64,000 nt of DNA from Selaginella tamariscina. Taxonomy: Eukaryota > Streptophyta > Lycopodiopsida > Selaginellales > Selaginellaceae. Made by a program: the position numbers and the translations under genes. The notes under the pieces are model-generated. The model did no database searches, was not told the origin of the DNA, and was given only the letters and a program-made list of their open reading frames with translations. The DNA lies in NCBI GenBank assembly GCA_003024785.1, contig PUQB01000469.1, forward strand, positions 1 through 64,000, read 5' to 3'. Of this stretch, positions 54,714 to 64,000 are shown piece after piece. The number at the start of each line of letters is the position of its first letter. Position 1 is the first letter of the stretch.

Positions 54714-57009
54714 GTAGCTTCTTAGTGCGTACGCGGTGGTAACATCTCCTTTAATTAACAAACATTTGGGAAATGAAACTGTTAAAATAAATTAACATAT
54801 ATAACTTACATATAATAATTTAAACTAGACATTTACACTTCATCGTTTCGAGCGTTTCACACACACTATTTTATTAAACTAAATGCAAATTTTGAAACCT
54901 TCCCAAATTACTTAATAGTCTCTTCTGTATTTGCTTTAAGAAGGTAAAAAGACAAAGAAACAAAGAGTGTAAGAGAGTGTTATGTTTTGGAAAAATTTAT
55001 ATTATTAGAACTAATATAATTATAATAAGTTTCATGCATTAGAAAACACTATTAACTATTATAAATTATATAACAATACTCTTAAAAACGGGAATTTCTT
55101 TTTCATAAATGTTAGTAATTATGGAATTTTATTTGAATTATAATAATTGCTATAATTATAATAATCTTTTAAGAGGATTTCGTGTTTTAGAAAATGTTAT
55201 TCACTTCTATTATGATTTTCTTAATAAAATTTTAAAGTCATATTTCAATAAAGTGGCAAAATATAATGAAATGGAAAAAATGAGATTGTTTTTTAAATGA
55301 ATTAAAAATGAAAAATTAATAAATATTTTAAAATATGCTTTATTAATTAGAGCAAAATAAAGTTTATATGAATTAACTATAAAATAGCCTTGATATAGTG
55401 TTTTGTGTACTGTGAGAGATCCTTCTCGTTTGACACAATAATGATTACAAACCTCTCTTAATTTATTTATTGGCAGTGATGATTTTTTTTCCCTTTTAGG
55501 GAGCAAAATAATATATTTTTAAAAGCATATACATTAAAGCTTTCCTTTGACACTTCCCAAAGTGTCATTCATTTAACAGGATGAACTTCAAAGTAATTAA
55601 ACTTTGTGTTTAAGATTACATATGAAACATGGTAACCATGTAATCTGTATTTTTCTTTAAGAAAGAAGAATACATTTTTTATTTAGCTAGTCATTCAAGC
55701 CATTTTGATTTGAGTATGATTTGCCATTTGTGCATCTTTCATGGAACGAGATCAATCTCGTTATTTGTGTTCTTTTGCATGCAGTCTCTATAAGTATGAT
55801 GGGAAAGCTTGCTTGGCAAGGTTGTTGATTTGTATAGTTTTCAATGGGTTTTATTTGATTATTCATATATAATGTTGGACGTGTTTTATCTATTTGTCTC
55901 CTTCATATGAAATCCATGTTTTGTGTTGCTAGTTTGAATAAAACACCTAAGGATCTATTAACATTTTAATAAGTTTTCAATATTGTACATCCACGGTTTT
56001 GACCTTTGTGATGGTTTTGACCACATTAACCTCTAGAATGAAACTCGACATAAGCTTGTTACCCTTGGCCCACAATAGCGTTCATCTTGACCATGCTCTT
56101 CAATGTGGAGTTCATGAACTAGTTATTCATCTTTACATGTCAATGGCCAAAAAGGTTCTTGGAGTTCAAAACCAGTCTTGGCCATGTTGTTAAGTGCATG
56201 AATGACCCTATCTTATTGCTAAACTACCAAATGTGCTACTTTATAATATATTGAAGTGTCATCTCGGAAGAGATTCATGTTTTGAAGAAAGTTTTGATAC
56301 TTTCGAAGTCCAAATACATCTTTCATTTCCACGATAACCAACGGCTTTGGAGAGCCCACTGGCAAGTTTGTTGTTCCATTAACATTTCATTTGAATAATT
56401 TAATTACATCTTGTTGAAGCCATTCTATATTCTAGGGCCTCATTTTATAAGGCATGATTGAAATGTTGTTCTTGAGAGTAATATGAAACTACAGAAGTTT
56501 AGAGTGTACCACTTCCAAATGATAAGTGGTCTTCAACAAAGCTCTTGAAATTTGAAATATCTAATATGAGGAAGCATCATTTGCTCCATTCTGAATGTAA
56601 CTACTAAAGAGAAACATAAGCTGCAAAAGTGTGTAGATAGTCTTCTTTCTCATGCTCTTGGACAAATGGCTGAAGAGGCTGTCTATATGGCCAATCATTA
56701 GAAAGTTGAGGGTGATATATTGAAGCATATGCTAACGACCAACATCCCAAGATAAGCAAGGAAAAACATGTTTTTGTTGTCAATTCTAGCATTATCCATA
56801 TGAAGAAACATGTTTGCAAAAAGAAGTGTTTTGGATAGAGGATGAGAAGTTTCTCACTTAGCTTCCATTGACGAGTTTGAGTATTTAGAATTAGGGGAAG
56901 AAACACAAGAAAAAGAATTCATGATGTTTGTATTGTGTTCAAGATGCAAGGGTTTTCTAATGTAGCTTCAATGGCATTGTGGAACTGCTTGGCTTTCCAA
57001 GCTGTGCCA
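54714..57009. other. No identified gene
   Basis: AT-rich sequence to about 55900, then 1.1 kb of more balanced sequence (about 55980-57000) with short open frames on both strands (for example 56604-56906 minus). It reads like a decayed coding region or retroelement, but I recognise no motif. Confidence 0.5.
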
Positions 57010-57765
57010 TTAGCGCGGTCAAGGTTTGTTGGCGGGGTGATTATTGATGGTTGTTCCCCCCAACTCAGCTGGTCGAATCCCCCTGCTCGCTACCCCGCGG
57101 CGTTTCGTCGGTTTTCGGCTCTCTTCCGGAAGCACCACCGGCGGATTGGGGCGACACGCGGGATGGGGGGTGCCTCGTGGCATACGGGTGCATAGGGCCG
57201 GGGATCTGCCGGCAGCCCCCGGCCCGAATCGATGCTCTTCCAGCGGGGCCGCAAGCGCAAACACACCAGCACCGGTTTTGGGTGGGCCTCCTTCGCGACC
57301 CACCAAACTCCTTTGGTTCGGGTTGGAAGCGGTAGAGAATCGGTTCGGGTGCCGGCGTGGGCCCCGACGGGGGGCGTGCAGCGGCGTTTGCGGTCGGTTT
57401 GATCCGGCGCCTCCTGCCTCTTCTAATAATCCTCCGGTGGTGGTGCTCCCTCGCCAAGAGCCCCGCTCCAACCCCCCGGAAAACCCAAGAAGGGGTGGGG
57501 GTGGCTTGGCGGGGTTCCCCTTTTTTTTTACCCGACTGGACATGCCCGGGGTGGCCGGATTCGTATGGGCAACTGAGGAGTGGGCGATATTCCTCTTCAG
57601 ATCGGCGTGTTCGGCGGGGTGTGTATGGCTGGTCTGTCGCCTGTACCCGACTTGGATCGCTCTCCAACCGGCGCACCGCTGCTCGACCGACCACCGATGA
57701 CTGCACCCAATCCCCCGCTTAAACCCCCGATGCCGTTAGCGAAAGCTTTGTGTAGAGAGTTATGT
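57010..57765. other. GC-rich island of unknown origin
   Basis: About 750 bp of strikingly G/C-rich sequence (runs such as GGGGTGGGGGTGGCTTGGCG) lie between AT-rich flanks. The right edge falls next to the start of the F-box copy 3 block at about 57775. Long overlapping frames exist on both strands (218 residues plus, 213 and 174 minus), as expected from few AT-rich stops. None looks like a known protein: composition is Pro, Arg, Gly, Ala. No rRNA or tRNA sequence is recognised. A transferred segment (organelle, bacterial or other) or contamination is possible. Confidence 0.5.
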
Positions 57766-57774
57766 TGAGCAATG

Positions 57775-58180
57775 TATTTTAAGGACGAGGATCCTCCTTC
57801 TAGAGTTCTCAAACATTTGTCAAGAACCAATAGTCATGTTAGATTCACCACCAAGCTCACAATGACGAAATGACCGTAAAGTTCATTCTCTGTGACCATG
57901 CGTAAGCATCCCAATAAGGGATAGAGGAAACTTTTTGTGAGAGGAAATACACTTCGGTGCAGGTTGCATCTTGGGAGGCTTGTGTTGGAGTGGTTCATTT
58001 ATCATGTATGATGTTAAAATATTTTGTAGGGTAGTGTTCGGACATAATCCTGGTTGAATAAGCAAAATACATGGTTTAGGGTTGTGGCGCATGCACTCAC
58101 GTGCCCTCACGCAAGCAATAACATTTAAGTGAATTTGGGGGTGTGCCCTAGGGTAAACCTAGAGGTTCCGACTCAGGTAA
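57775..58180 (+). repeat. 5' flank of F-box copy 3
   Basis: This matches 52770-53203 and 30865-31281. The block starts abruptly at TATTTTAAGGACGAGGATCC right after the GC-rich island. Confidence 0.75.
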
Positions 58181-59288
58181 ATGCATATCCACGATCTTCC
58201 AAAGGACGTGTTGAGGTACTATTTTTCCCTTTTTTTCTTTTTTCATTTGTCTTATTTTCTAGGGAAATCTTTTGCAAATTGCCCACAAGAAGTGTGATGG
58301 TTGGGCGGCTGTATGCAGTCATGGAAAACCTGCTTTCTGAGCACTCCTTCATTGTTAAGTATGATGCAACATCCTCACAAGAAACCTAGATCATCTATGA
58401 ATCTTCCTTCGACAAGGAACTCTATTACATGTTTAACATTGCTGATCCAATCAATCAAAAGCAGATAATTAAGGGGATTCCACTCAAATTACCAGAGAGA
58501 AAAAGGTGGACACTCCTGCAATGTTCGGAAGGGTTATTGTGTTTCGGGTATTTTGATATGACAAAGCTGAAAATTTATAACCCAGTGACAGGAACAAGCA
58601 AGGAGATAAACTGTCGCGAGGTACTTACCATAAGAAGATGCAATCTCATTTCTGACACTAACTAGCAATAAACTAACAGGGATTAGGTTTGTGCAAATTC
58701 ATTTGCTACAAAGACACCGGAGAGTGGAAGTTGGTGATGATGGATAAGTATGATGCACAAATGCACATATTCAGCTCAAGAACTAGGACGTGGGCACTTA
58801 AAGCTTTGCCGGATCGCCTGCGAGGGGATGACATGGGATTGGTGTGGAATTGTAGATGCTCAAGGGATCCCATGCCCTTTTGTAATTCTGACACGGGTGC
58901 TTTCTTTTACGACGTTGACGGCGATGAGTGGACACAATTGGAGGGCAAACTCTTGGAAGACGGCGATGAAGAGGCTGGATTGTTTCACTGCATGGGACAT
59001 GGGATGATCAAGATGACAAGCTCTTACTCCAACCGGGCGGTGAGAGTGTTTAAATATCATTCAAACACAAAAAGGTGGCAGCATGTGTCTCAAACTACTC
59101 TCTCATCGTTTGATACTTCTCCATATTATTACTTTAGTGATGGTTTGGACAATGTATTTGTCTTGCCAAATTGGCAATCGGGTGTAGTCATCTACAATTA
59201 TAACGTTGCTCAAAACCGGTGGAGTTGCTATCGAGGCTATGATATATCTCATGTGAATTGCACCACATTTAGCTTCAGGCAACCTTAA
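58181..59288 (+). pseudogene. F-box protein, copy 3, nonsense-broken
   Basis: Exons 58181-58215, 58263-58620, 58680-59288. Exon 1 is intact (MHIHDLPKDVL), as is exon 3 (199 codons open from 58689, with GAFFYDVDGDEWTQLEGKLL). Exon 2 has three single-base deletions at 58300-58335 that together keep the frame but turn GRAVCKSWKTWL into GRLYAVMENLL, and a TGG-to-TAG change in the codon after SSQET (about 58387). Its flanks are closest to copy 1. Like the others, it keeps its introns, so it is a DNA-level duplicate. Confidence 0.8.
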
Positions 59289-59831
59289 GTAAGATAGCTT
59301 TTGAGGAGTCGCTATGGGGGCTATGATATATCTCATGTGAATTGCACCATGTTCAGCCTCAGGCAACCTTAAGTAAGATAGCTTCTAAGTATGTAATTTT
59401 TAATTGGAAAACATTTGACATTGAAACTGTTAAAGATAAATTAACATATATGATTTACATGAAAAAAATCTAAATTAAATGTTTACACATAATCATTGGG
59501 AGCGTTTCACACAATCAACATTAACATTTATAGGGATAAGTACCAAAATATATACGTGAAACAAGAAATTTTAAAGCTTAAGAGAGTTTTAGGTTTTAGA
59601 GAAATTTATATTGTTAGAATATTACTATGATAACGAGTATAACTATAATAATGTCTGAAGAGAATTTCATGTTTTAGATAATGCTACTAATTATTATAAT
59701 TTATATAATAATACTCTCAAACATGACTTTTTTTTTCATAAATGTTAATTGTTAAGAGAACTATAATAATTGCTATAATTATAATAAGCCTTTAAGAGAA
59801 TTTTGTGTTTTAGAGAATGTTATTCACTCCA
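59289..59831 (+). repeat. 3' flank of F-box copy 3
   Basis: It matches 32404-32930, including the partial repeat of the gene's end. Homology stops near 59831, where the decayed gypsy element begins. Confidence 0.75.
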
Positions 59832-59849
59832 ATTGTCCCAGCAACTTCA

Positions 59850-61520
59850 TGTTCTTTAACAATGCAAAAACAACTACATGATCACACTAAAAAGCGTATA
59901 AGACCTATGGGGATACACATGAAGACGCTCAAAAGCCCACATTGTAGTTAAACACTCAACATACGAGGCACAATAATTGTGTTTAAGACCTTGCAATGCT
60001 CTACTCACATAGGCGATGGGATGTCGAACGAACTCATCACATACATTGGTCTGCATCAGGACTCCACTAATACCTACTTCAAAAGTATTGATTCGTAATA
60101 TAAAAGACAAAAAAATCTAGATAATGTTTACATTCACCAGTCCACACAAAAGAAACCTTGTCAAGTAACAAAGCTCACAAAGAAAGCATTAACATTAGCC
60201 AAACGAGATATAAAACGTCCTAAATATGTGACTTTACCAATAGATTGCTGCAAAAACCATATATTCGTTGGATGAGAAAATGTCGCCATAACCTCCACCT
60301 TGGATGGATCCACATGCAACCCCTTATGAGAAACCACGTACCCCAAATACATTGTTTCAACTATACTAAAAACACACTTAACTTGAGTCTAAATTTTTGT
60401 AATCGATTGAACACACTAGCTACTTCCTTAAAATGATTTTTTAAAATTCTTTGGTATGAACCAAAATGTCTTTTAAGTACTTTGCTATTGTCTCTAAAAA
60501 TTCATCATCAAAAACTTCATCCATCGTACACTAAAACATGGCAGGAGAAATTAACCTAAAAGACATAACAAAAAACTCATACAAATCAAAAGGTGTTTGA
60601 AATGTTGTTTTGGGAATATCTTTTAGAGCCATATGAATTTGCCAATAACCTGAAGTAAGATCAAATCAATAACTCTTACCTAATTAATCTAATAAATCTT
60701 GTGTGTTCGACAAGGGGTAATTATTAGGTTTAATGATAGCATTTATGGGATAATAATTCATTGTGAATCACCCAAGGATTAAAAGAACGTTGAGAGAGCT
60801 TCTTCTCTAGCAACTCCAACACACATTTCCTTATGATGACTAATTCCTTTGGAGATTGTCGTTGAACATCAACTTTTTAAGATAAAGCATCCCCCATTTG
60901 AATGTGATGTTGTGTTTGAACCTTGGTAGTGAGGGTGATATATGTAAAGAAATGATCTGAAGACTTTTTTAATAATTGTTGTAACTAGAACTCTTGTTCC
61001 AAAAATGTTGGGGCAGTTGAAACTTCAAGCTCATGCATGAGAGGGACTTTATCCAAAGGAAAAGGTGCATGACCTAGAAATATTAATTGTTAAAGTCCAA
61101 AATGTCAACTTGCCTTACATGCATTCAACTAAGTACATCGATGTAAATGTAAAAAATAAACACATGTACATGGAGTTGCAACTCATTTGCATAAGTTTCA
61201 AACTGTAAAGGTACTTGAGAAAGTGTGGACAAAACAGCACGAGTGAACATATCACTATACAAATATGTAAAGGTTTCTTTGCTGGTGCTATTGTCAAAAC
61301 ACAACACTTAACCATGTTAGTAGAAAATGAAGAAATATTAAAACATGTATCAATAAGAATAGTTATATGAGAATTATGTATGGAACCTTGTAATGCAAAT
61401 GGACACAACTGTATGGGAGAAGTTTGTGAAGCTTGAGGTGAAAAAAATAAGAGATGAAACCAAGATATGAAGAAAAGGTGTTGGAGGCTTCTATTACCAA
61501 CACACTTATTCATTTCCTAG
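59850..61520 (-). pseudogene. Decayed Ty3/gypsy pol
   Basis: Reading down the minus strand: a protease-like segment (HITILIDTCFNISSF, with Cys where the catalytic DTG has Gly, about 61360); RT pieces (FQTPFDLYEFFVM, near 60600; YLGYVVSHKGLHVDPSKVEV and KVTYLGRFISRLANV, 60350-60165); RNase H pieces (VGISGVLMQTNVCDEF, RHPIAYVSRAL, near 60080-59990). Many stops and shifts. No LTRs found. It is older than the 7.6-kb element. Confidence 0.8.
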
Positions 61521-61649
61521 CTATATATAATATCCATAGCAGCAACATGACAATGTTGAAATGGACACCAACCTAAGTAGGGCAATCACTAATCGAGAAA
61601 ACACCGACATTGTCAAAAAATGTGACTAAGAACATCATAAGCCCAATAT

Positions 61650-61912
61650 GAAAATTGTTATCCTTAACCATGCCCAACACTATTTACACAAATAGCTTCC
61701 ATGTTAGGCACCACTACGTACAAATTAAAGACCCTCACAAAACCACCCGACCTCCCCCGAGCTGTCTCTAGTCTTCAGACGCTGCCTTCAAAAAGACTTT
61801 CCATCTTAGTGTGCCCTTAATTCTCTCTTAAATCTAGGTATAGCTTTCTAGGAATATTCTAGCTTATACCTTTCTAGGGAATATTCTTTGATTCGTTATA
61901 CGGGTCGTAACA
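61650..61912 (-). repeat. Start of the 3' LTR of the right-edge Ty3/gypsy element
   Basis: Reverse complement TGTTACGACCCG begins at 61912, directly after a polypurine tract (GGGGGGAGGAT, 61913-61923 reversed). TGT-ACGACCCG is a common plant Ty3/gypsy LTR start. The far end is not determined, since the partner LTR lies outside the window. Confidence 0.7.
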
Positions 61913-61957
61913 ATCCTCCCCCCATTAGCAAGTCCTTGTCCTCAAGGGCAATATAAC

Positions 61958-62730
61958 TTACTCAACTGGTCCTGTATCATTAGCCTTGTACATCCACAAA
62001 GAATCTACCCGGGACTTGTTCCTTGTGAGTACTCTTTTTAACTGGCTAACATGAAACACTGGGTGCACCCTCACTCCTTCTGGCAGCCGTAATCGATATG
62101 TCACCTTATCGATACGCTCCAAAATCTCATAAGGACCTGAGTACCTAGGAGACAACTGTCCCTTGTTCCGCCTTACATGTGTGGCAAATACCACTCAGAG
62201 ATATACATAATCTCCCACTTGGAACTCTTGGAAGCTTCTGTGCTCATTAACAAACTTGATAGCTCGGCTTCTTGCACAAACTCTGAATGTTTCTAAGCTC
62301 AACACTCAGATCTTTAGCTTCCTCATCCATGTTGCCTTGAGCTTTCTTACTTGCTAAACCCAGCTCAAAAGCTGTCTTGGAATGCCGTCCAAACATAGTA
62401 TAATATGGACTCATTCCAATGCCACTGTGTCCTTGACAAATGGGTGACAAAGTCCATAGAGATATTGCCCCATTGCCTGTCTGGAATAGGCAATGGTACT
62501 AATAGCCCACTTGGTTTTCCCTAGGCACCTTTACTTGCTGACACTTGTCACAAGTCCGCAGTACTCTAATGATATTTAGCTTTCATATTCCTCCAATAGA
62601 ACCTTCTCTTGATCAACTCATACGTTTTCCTCCCCCCAAAATGACCAGCCTCCGGGTGATCATGATGGAAATATAGTACCTGGTTGATCAAATGGTCCAC
62701 ACGAGGAAGATACACACGGCCATTGTAGTA
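61958..62730 (-). pseudogene. Integrase, frame-broken
   Basis: The zinc-binding part reads HHDHPEAGHFGG...TYELIKR and CDKCQQV in shifted frames (about 62670-62550). A core piece, [20 protein letters not shown], is at 62450. The C-terminal domain (62194-61958) reads [20 protein letters not shown] and [20 protein letters not shown]. The stretch with the catalytic D-D-E residues is largely missing between 62550 and 62450, so the integrase cannot be active as read. Confidence 0.75.
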
Positions 62731-63019
62731 CAAAACTCCATCCTAAAATGAGAATGGTGGCTCTAGCTGTCCTCTGAGCTCTGCACCTCAGCGTCTTGTG
62801 CTTGAGCATGTTGAACTACCTGGCTAAACTCACTGACCGTCCTTGTTAATGCATTACATAAGCGTGTTTGGAATTCTCTAACCACTGTGGCTCTCCTAAC
62901 GCGTGACAAAGCATACCACCACGTTAGCCTTTCCCACAATGCTCAATAGGAAATTTGCCAAACTCCATGAGCTTAACCATCCAGCGAGCTTGCTGAGAGT
63001 TTAACTCTTTCTGTTTGAA

Positions 63020-63345
63020 CAGATACACCAAAGTCTTGTGATCTGTAAACACTTTGAAACTTGCACCATAAAGATAGTGCCTCCAAACTCATAATGCATT
63101 AACAATAGCCAGTAGTTCTTGCTCATACGTTGAGTATTGTTGCTTGCAGGATTCAAGTACGACTCTCATAAGCAATAGGCCTTCCCTCTTGCATAAGTAC
63201 AACTCCAATGGCCACTCCACTTGCATCACATGATACCTCATAAGGCTTAGAGGGATCTGCAATACATAAAACTGGTGCACGTACCAAAGCTTGTTTCAAA
63301 GCTTGGAAACTGCTCTTCTCTGAAGCACTTCATGCAAAGGGAACG
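63020..63345 (-). pseudogene. RNase H, frame-broken
   Basis: DASGVAIGVVLMQEGR-type text is split across frames (about 63240-63160), followed by QQYSTYEQELLAIVNAL (63140-63089) and further KVFTDHKTLVYL-type sequence. It is separated from RT by a frame break near 63350. Confidence 0.75.
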
Positions 63346-63364
63346 TCCTTCCTCAGCAACCTAG

Positions 63365-63997
63365 TTAACGGAGAAGCTTTCTTGGCATAATCCTTGACAT
63401 ACCGCCGTAATAACCAGCCATGCCCAAGAAACTCCGTAACTCTTCTGTATTGCTAGGAACTGGCCATTGCTCCACCACTGCCACCTTCTGTGGATCAGTC
63501 TTCACTCCACTTGGCGTCACAATGTGACCCAAATACTCCACTTTGCACTGAGCAAATGCACATTTGCTCTTCTTTGCATAGAGCTTGTTCTCCCTCAACA
63601 ACTGAAGAACTCTTCGCAAATGCTGCACATGCTCCTTCATATTCTTACTGTAAATAAGAATATCGTTGAGGAAGATCTCCACAAAGTCGTGCAAGTAGTC
63701 ACCAAACACCTCAGTCGTCAACCGAGTGAATGTGACTGGGGCATTTGTTAAGCCGAATGGCATAACAGTGAACTCGAAATGCCCAACTATCTTGGTGAAC
63801 ACTCTGGCTCCACCGAGATGATCCATGATAGTATCCACACATGGCATGGGCATCCTGTCCTTCACTGTTTGCTTGTTGAGAGCTCTGTAGTCTATGCACA
63901 TCCTCATGGTGCCATTTTTCTTCCTGACAAGCAATACTGGTGCACCAAATGGAGACTTGCTCAGTTGTATGAAGCCATATTCCAATAGCTCCATCAC
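63365..63997 (-). pseudogene. Reverse transcriptase with internal deletion
   Basis: The open frame of 210 codons has GAPVLLVRKKNGTMRMCIDY, then RVFTKI followed directly by VGHFEFTVMPFGLTNAP. About 25-30 residues normally between these (the DLxSGY...KTAFRT segment, which carries the first catalytic Asp) are gone, in frame. The catalytic box is also changed: FLNDILIYS for the usual Y/F-x-D-D. It is open but almost certainly inactive. The N-terminus is beyond the window edge. Confidence 0.85.
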
Positions 63998-64000
63998 TTG

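Larger units (their letters stand above)
61913..64000 (-). mobile_element. Ty3/gypsy element, internal part, runs off the right edge
   Basis: Minus-strand order from the right edge: RT (63997-63365), RNase H (about 63340-63020), integrase zinc finger and core pieces (about 62720-62250), integrase C-terminal region (62194-61958), polypurine tract, LTR. Frames are broken in RNase H and integrase. It is a different lineage from the 7.6-kb element: its tail has the FHVSQLKR motif typical of plant chromovirus-like or related clades, although no chromodomain follows before the stop. Confidence 0.85.

Noticed and set aside
57019-57706. Three long frames in the GC-rich island (up to 218 residues)
   Set aside because: They overlap on both strands in a region with few possible stops; composition is Pro/Arg/Gly with no motif.
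57010-57765. rRNA or a specific organelle gene in the GC-rich island
   Set aside because: I could not recognise any conserved rRNA helix, tRNA or organelle protein, even allowing for heavy C-to-U editing.

Overview
The window is nuclear DNA of a land plant. The evidence is a split plant-type gene for a GON-4-like chromatin protein, a pectinesterase, a PPR relic, a plant telomere-repeat-binding (TRF-like) relic, F-box genes, Ty3/gypsy retrotransposons and CCCTAAA-type repeats. Some families (the F-box type, and a MULE-like transposase with an I-H-x-G-x-H-x-H-P-V motif) remind me of lycophyte or bryophyte proteins. I cannot fix the lineage from sequence alone.

Layout. 0-7.6 kb: pieces of an LTR family (called LTR-A here) in opposite orientations, a decayed gag-like coiled-coil region, AT-rich spacer, a TRF-like telomere-binding gene relic with three telomere-type repeats beside it, and a PPR relic. 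7.6-12.5 kb: a complete but frame-broken Ty3/gypsy element with about 200-bp LTRs. 14.2-22.1 kb: the best single-copy gene region, with a 20-exon GON-4-like gene on the minus strand facing away from a small glycine-rich gene of the cadmium-induced AS8 type. Their shared promoter interval carries a tandem duplication with TGACGT boxes. 22.8-33.2 kb: a pectinesterase, then AT-rich sequence with unidentified decayed ORFs, then F-box gene copy 1. 33.3-41.7 kb: an apparent 8.5-kb DNA transposon with imperfect terminal inverted repeats. It holds a MULE-like transposase and a divergent companion gene with a ParB-like domain and a possible methyltransferase-like tail. An array of hairpin plus tRNA-like repeats lies between them. 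41.7-54.7 kb: a second copy of the pectinesterase-to-F-box block. It begins with an F-box fragment fused directly to pectinesterase exon 3, its middle is inverted relative to copy 1, and it carries three LTR insertions. 54.7-57.8 kb: unidentified sequence and a sharply GC-rich island of about 0.75 kb. 57.8-59.8 kb: F-box copy 3. 59.8-64 kb: two more Ty3/gypsy elements on the minus strand, the last running off the window.

Almost every conserved reading frame here, including the otherwise well-spliced GON-4-like gene, carries isolated 1-nt indels. That means either many recent pseudogenes or uncorrected indels in the assembly, so every 'broken' call should be read with this in mind. The most novel candidate is the two-gene DNA transposon at 33.3-41.7 kb. 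The most informative structural story is the duplicated, inverted and fused pectinesterase/F-box block.
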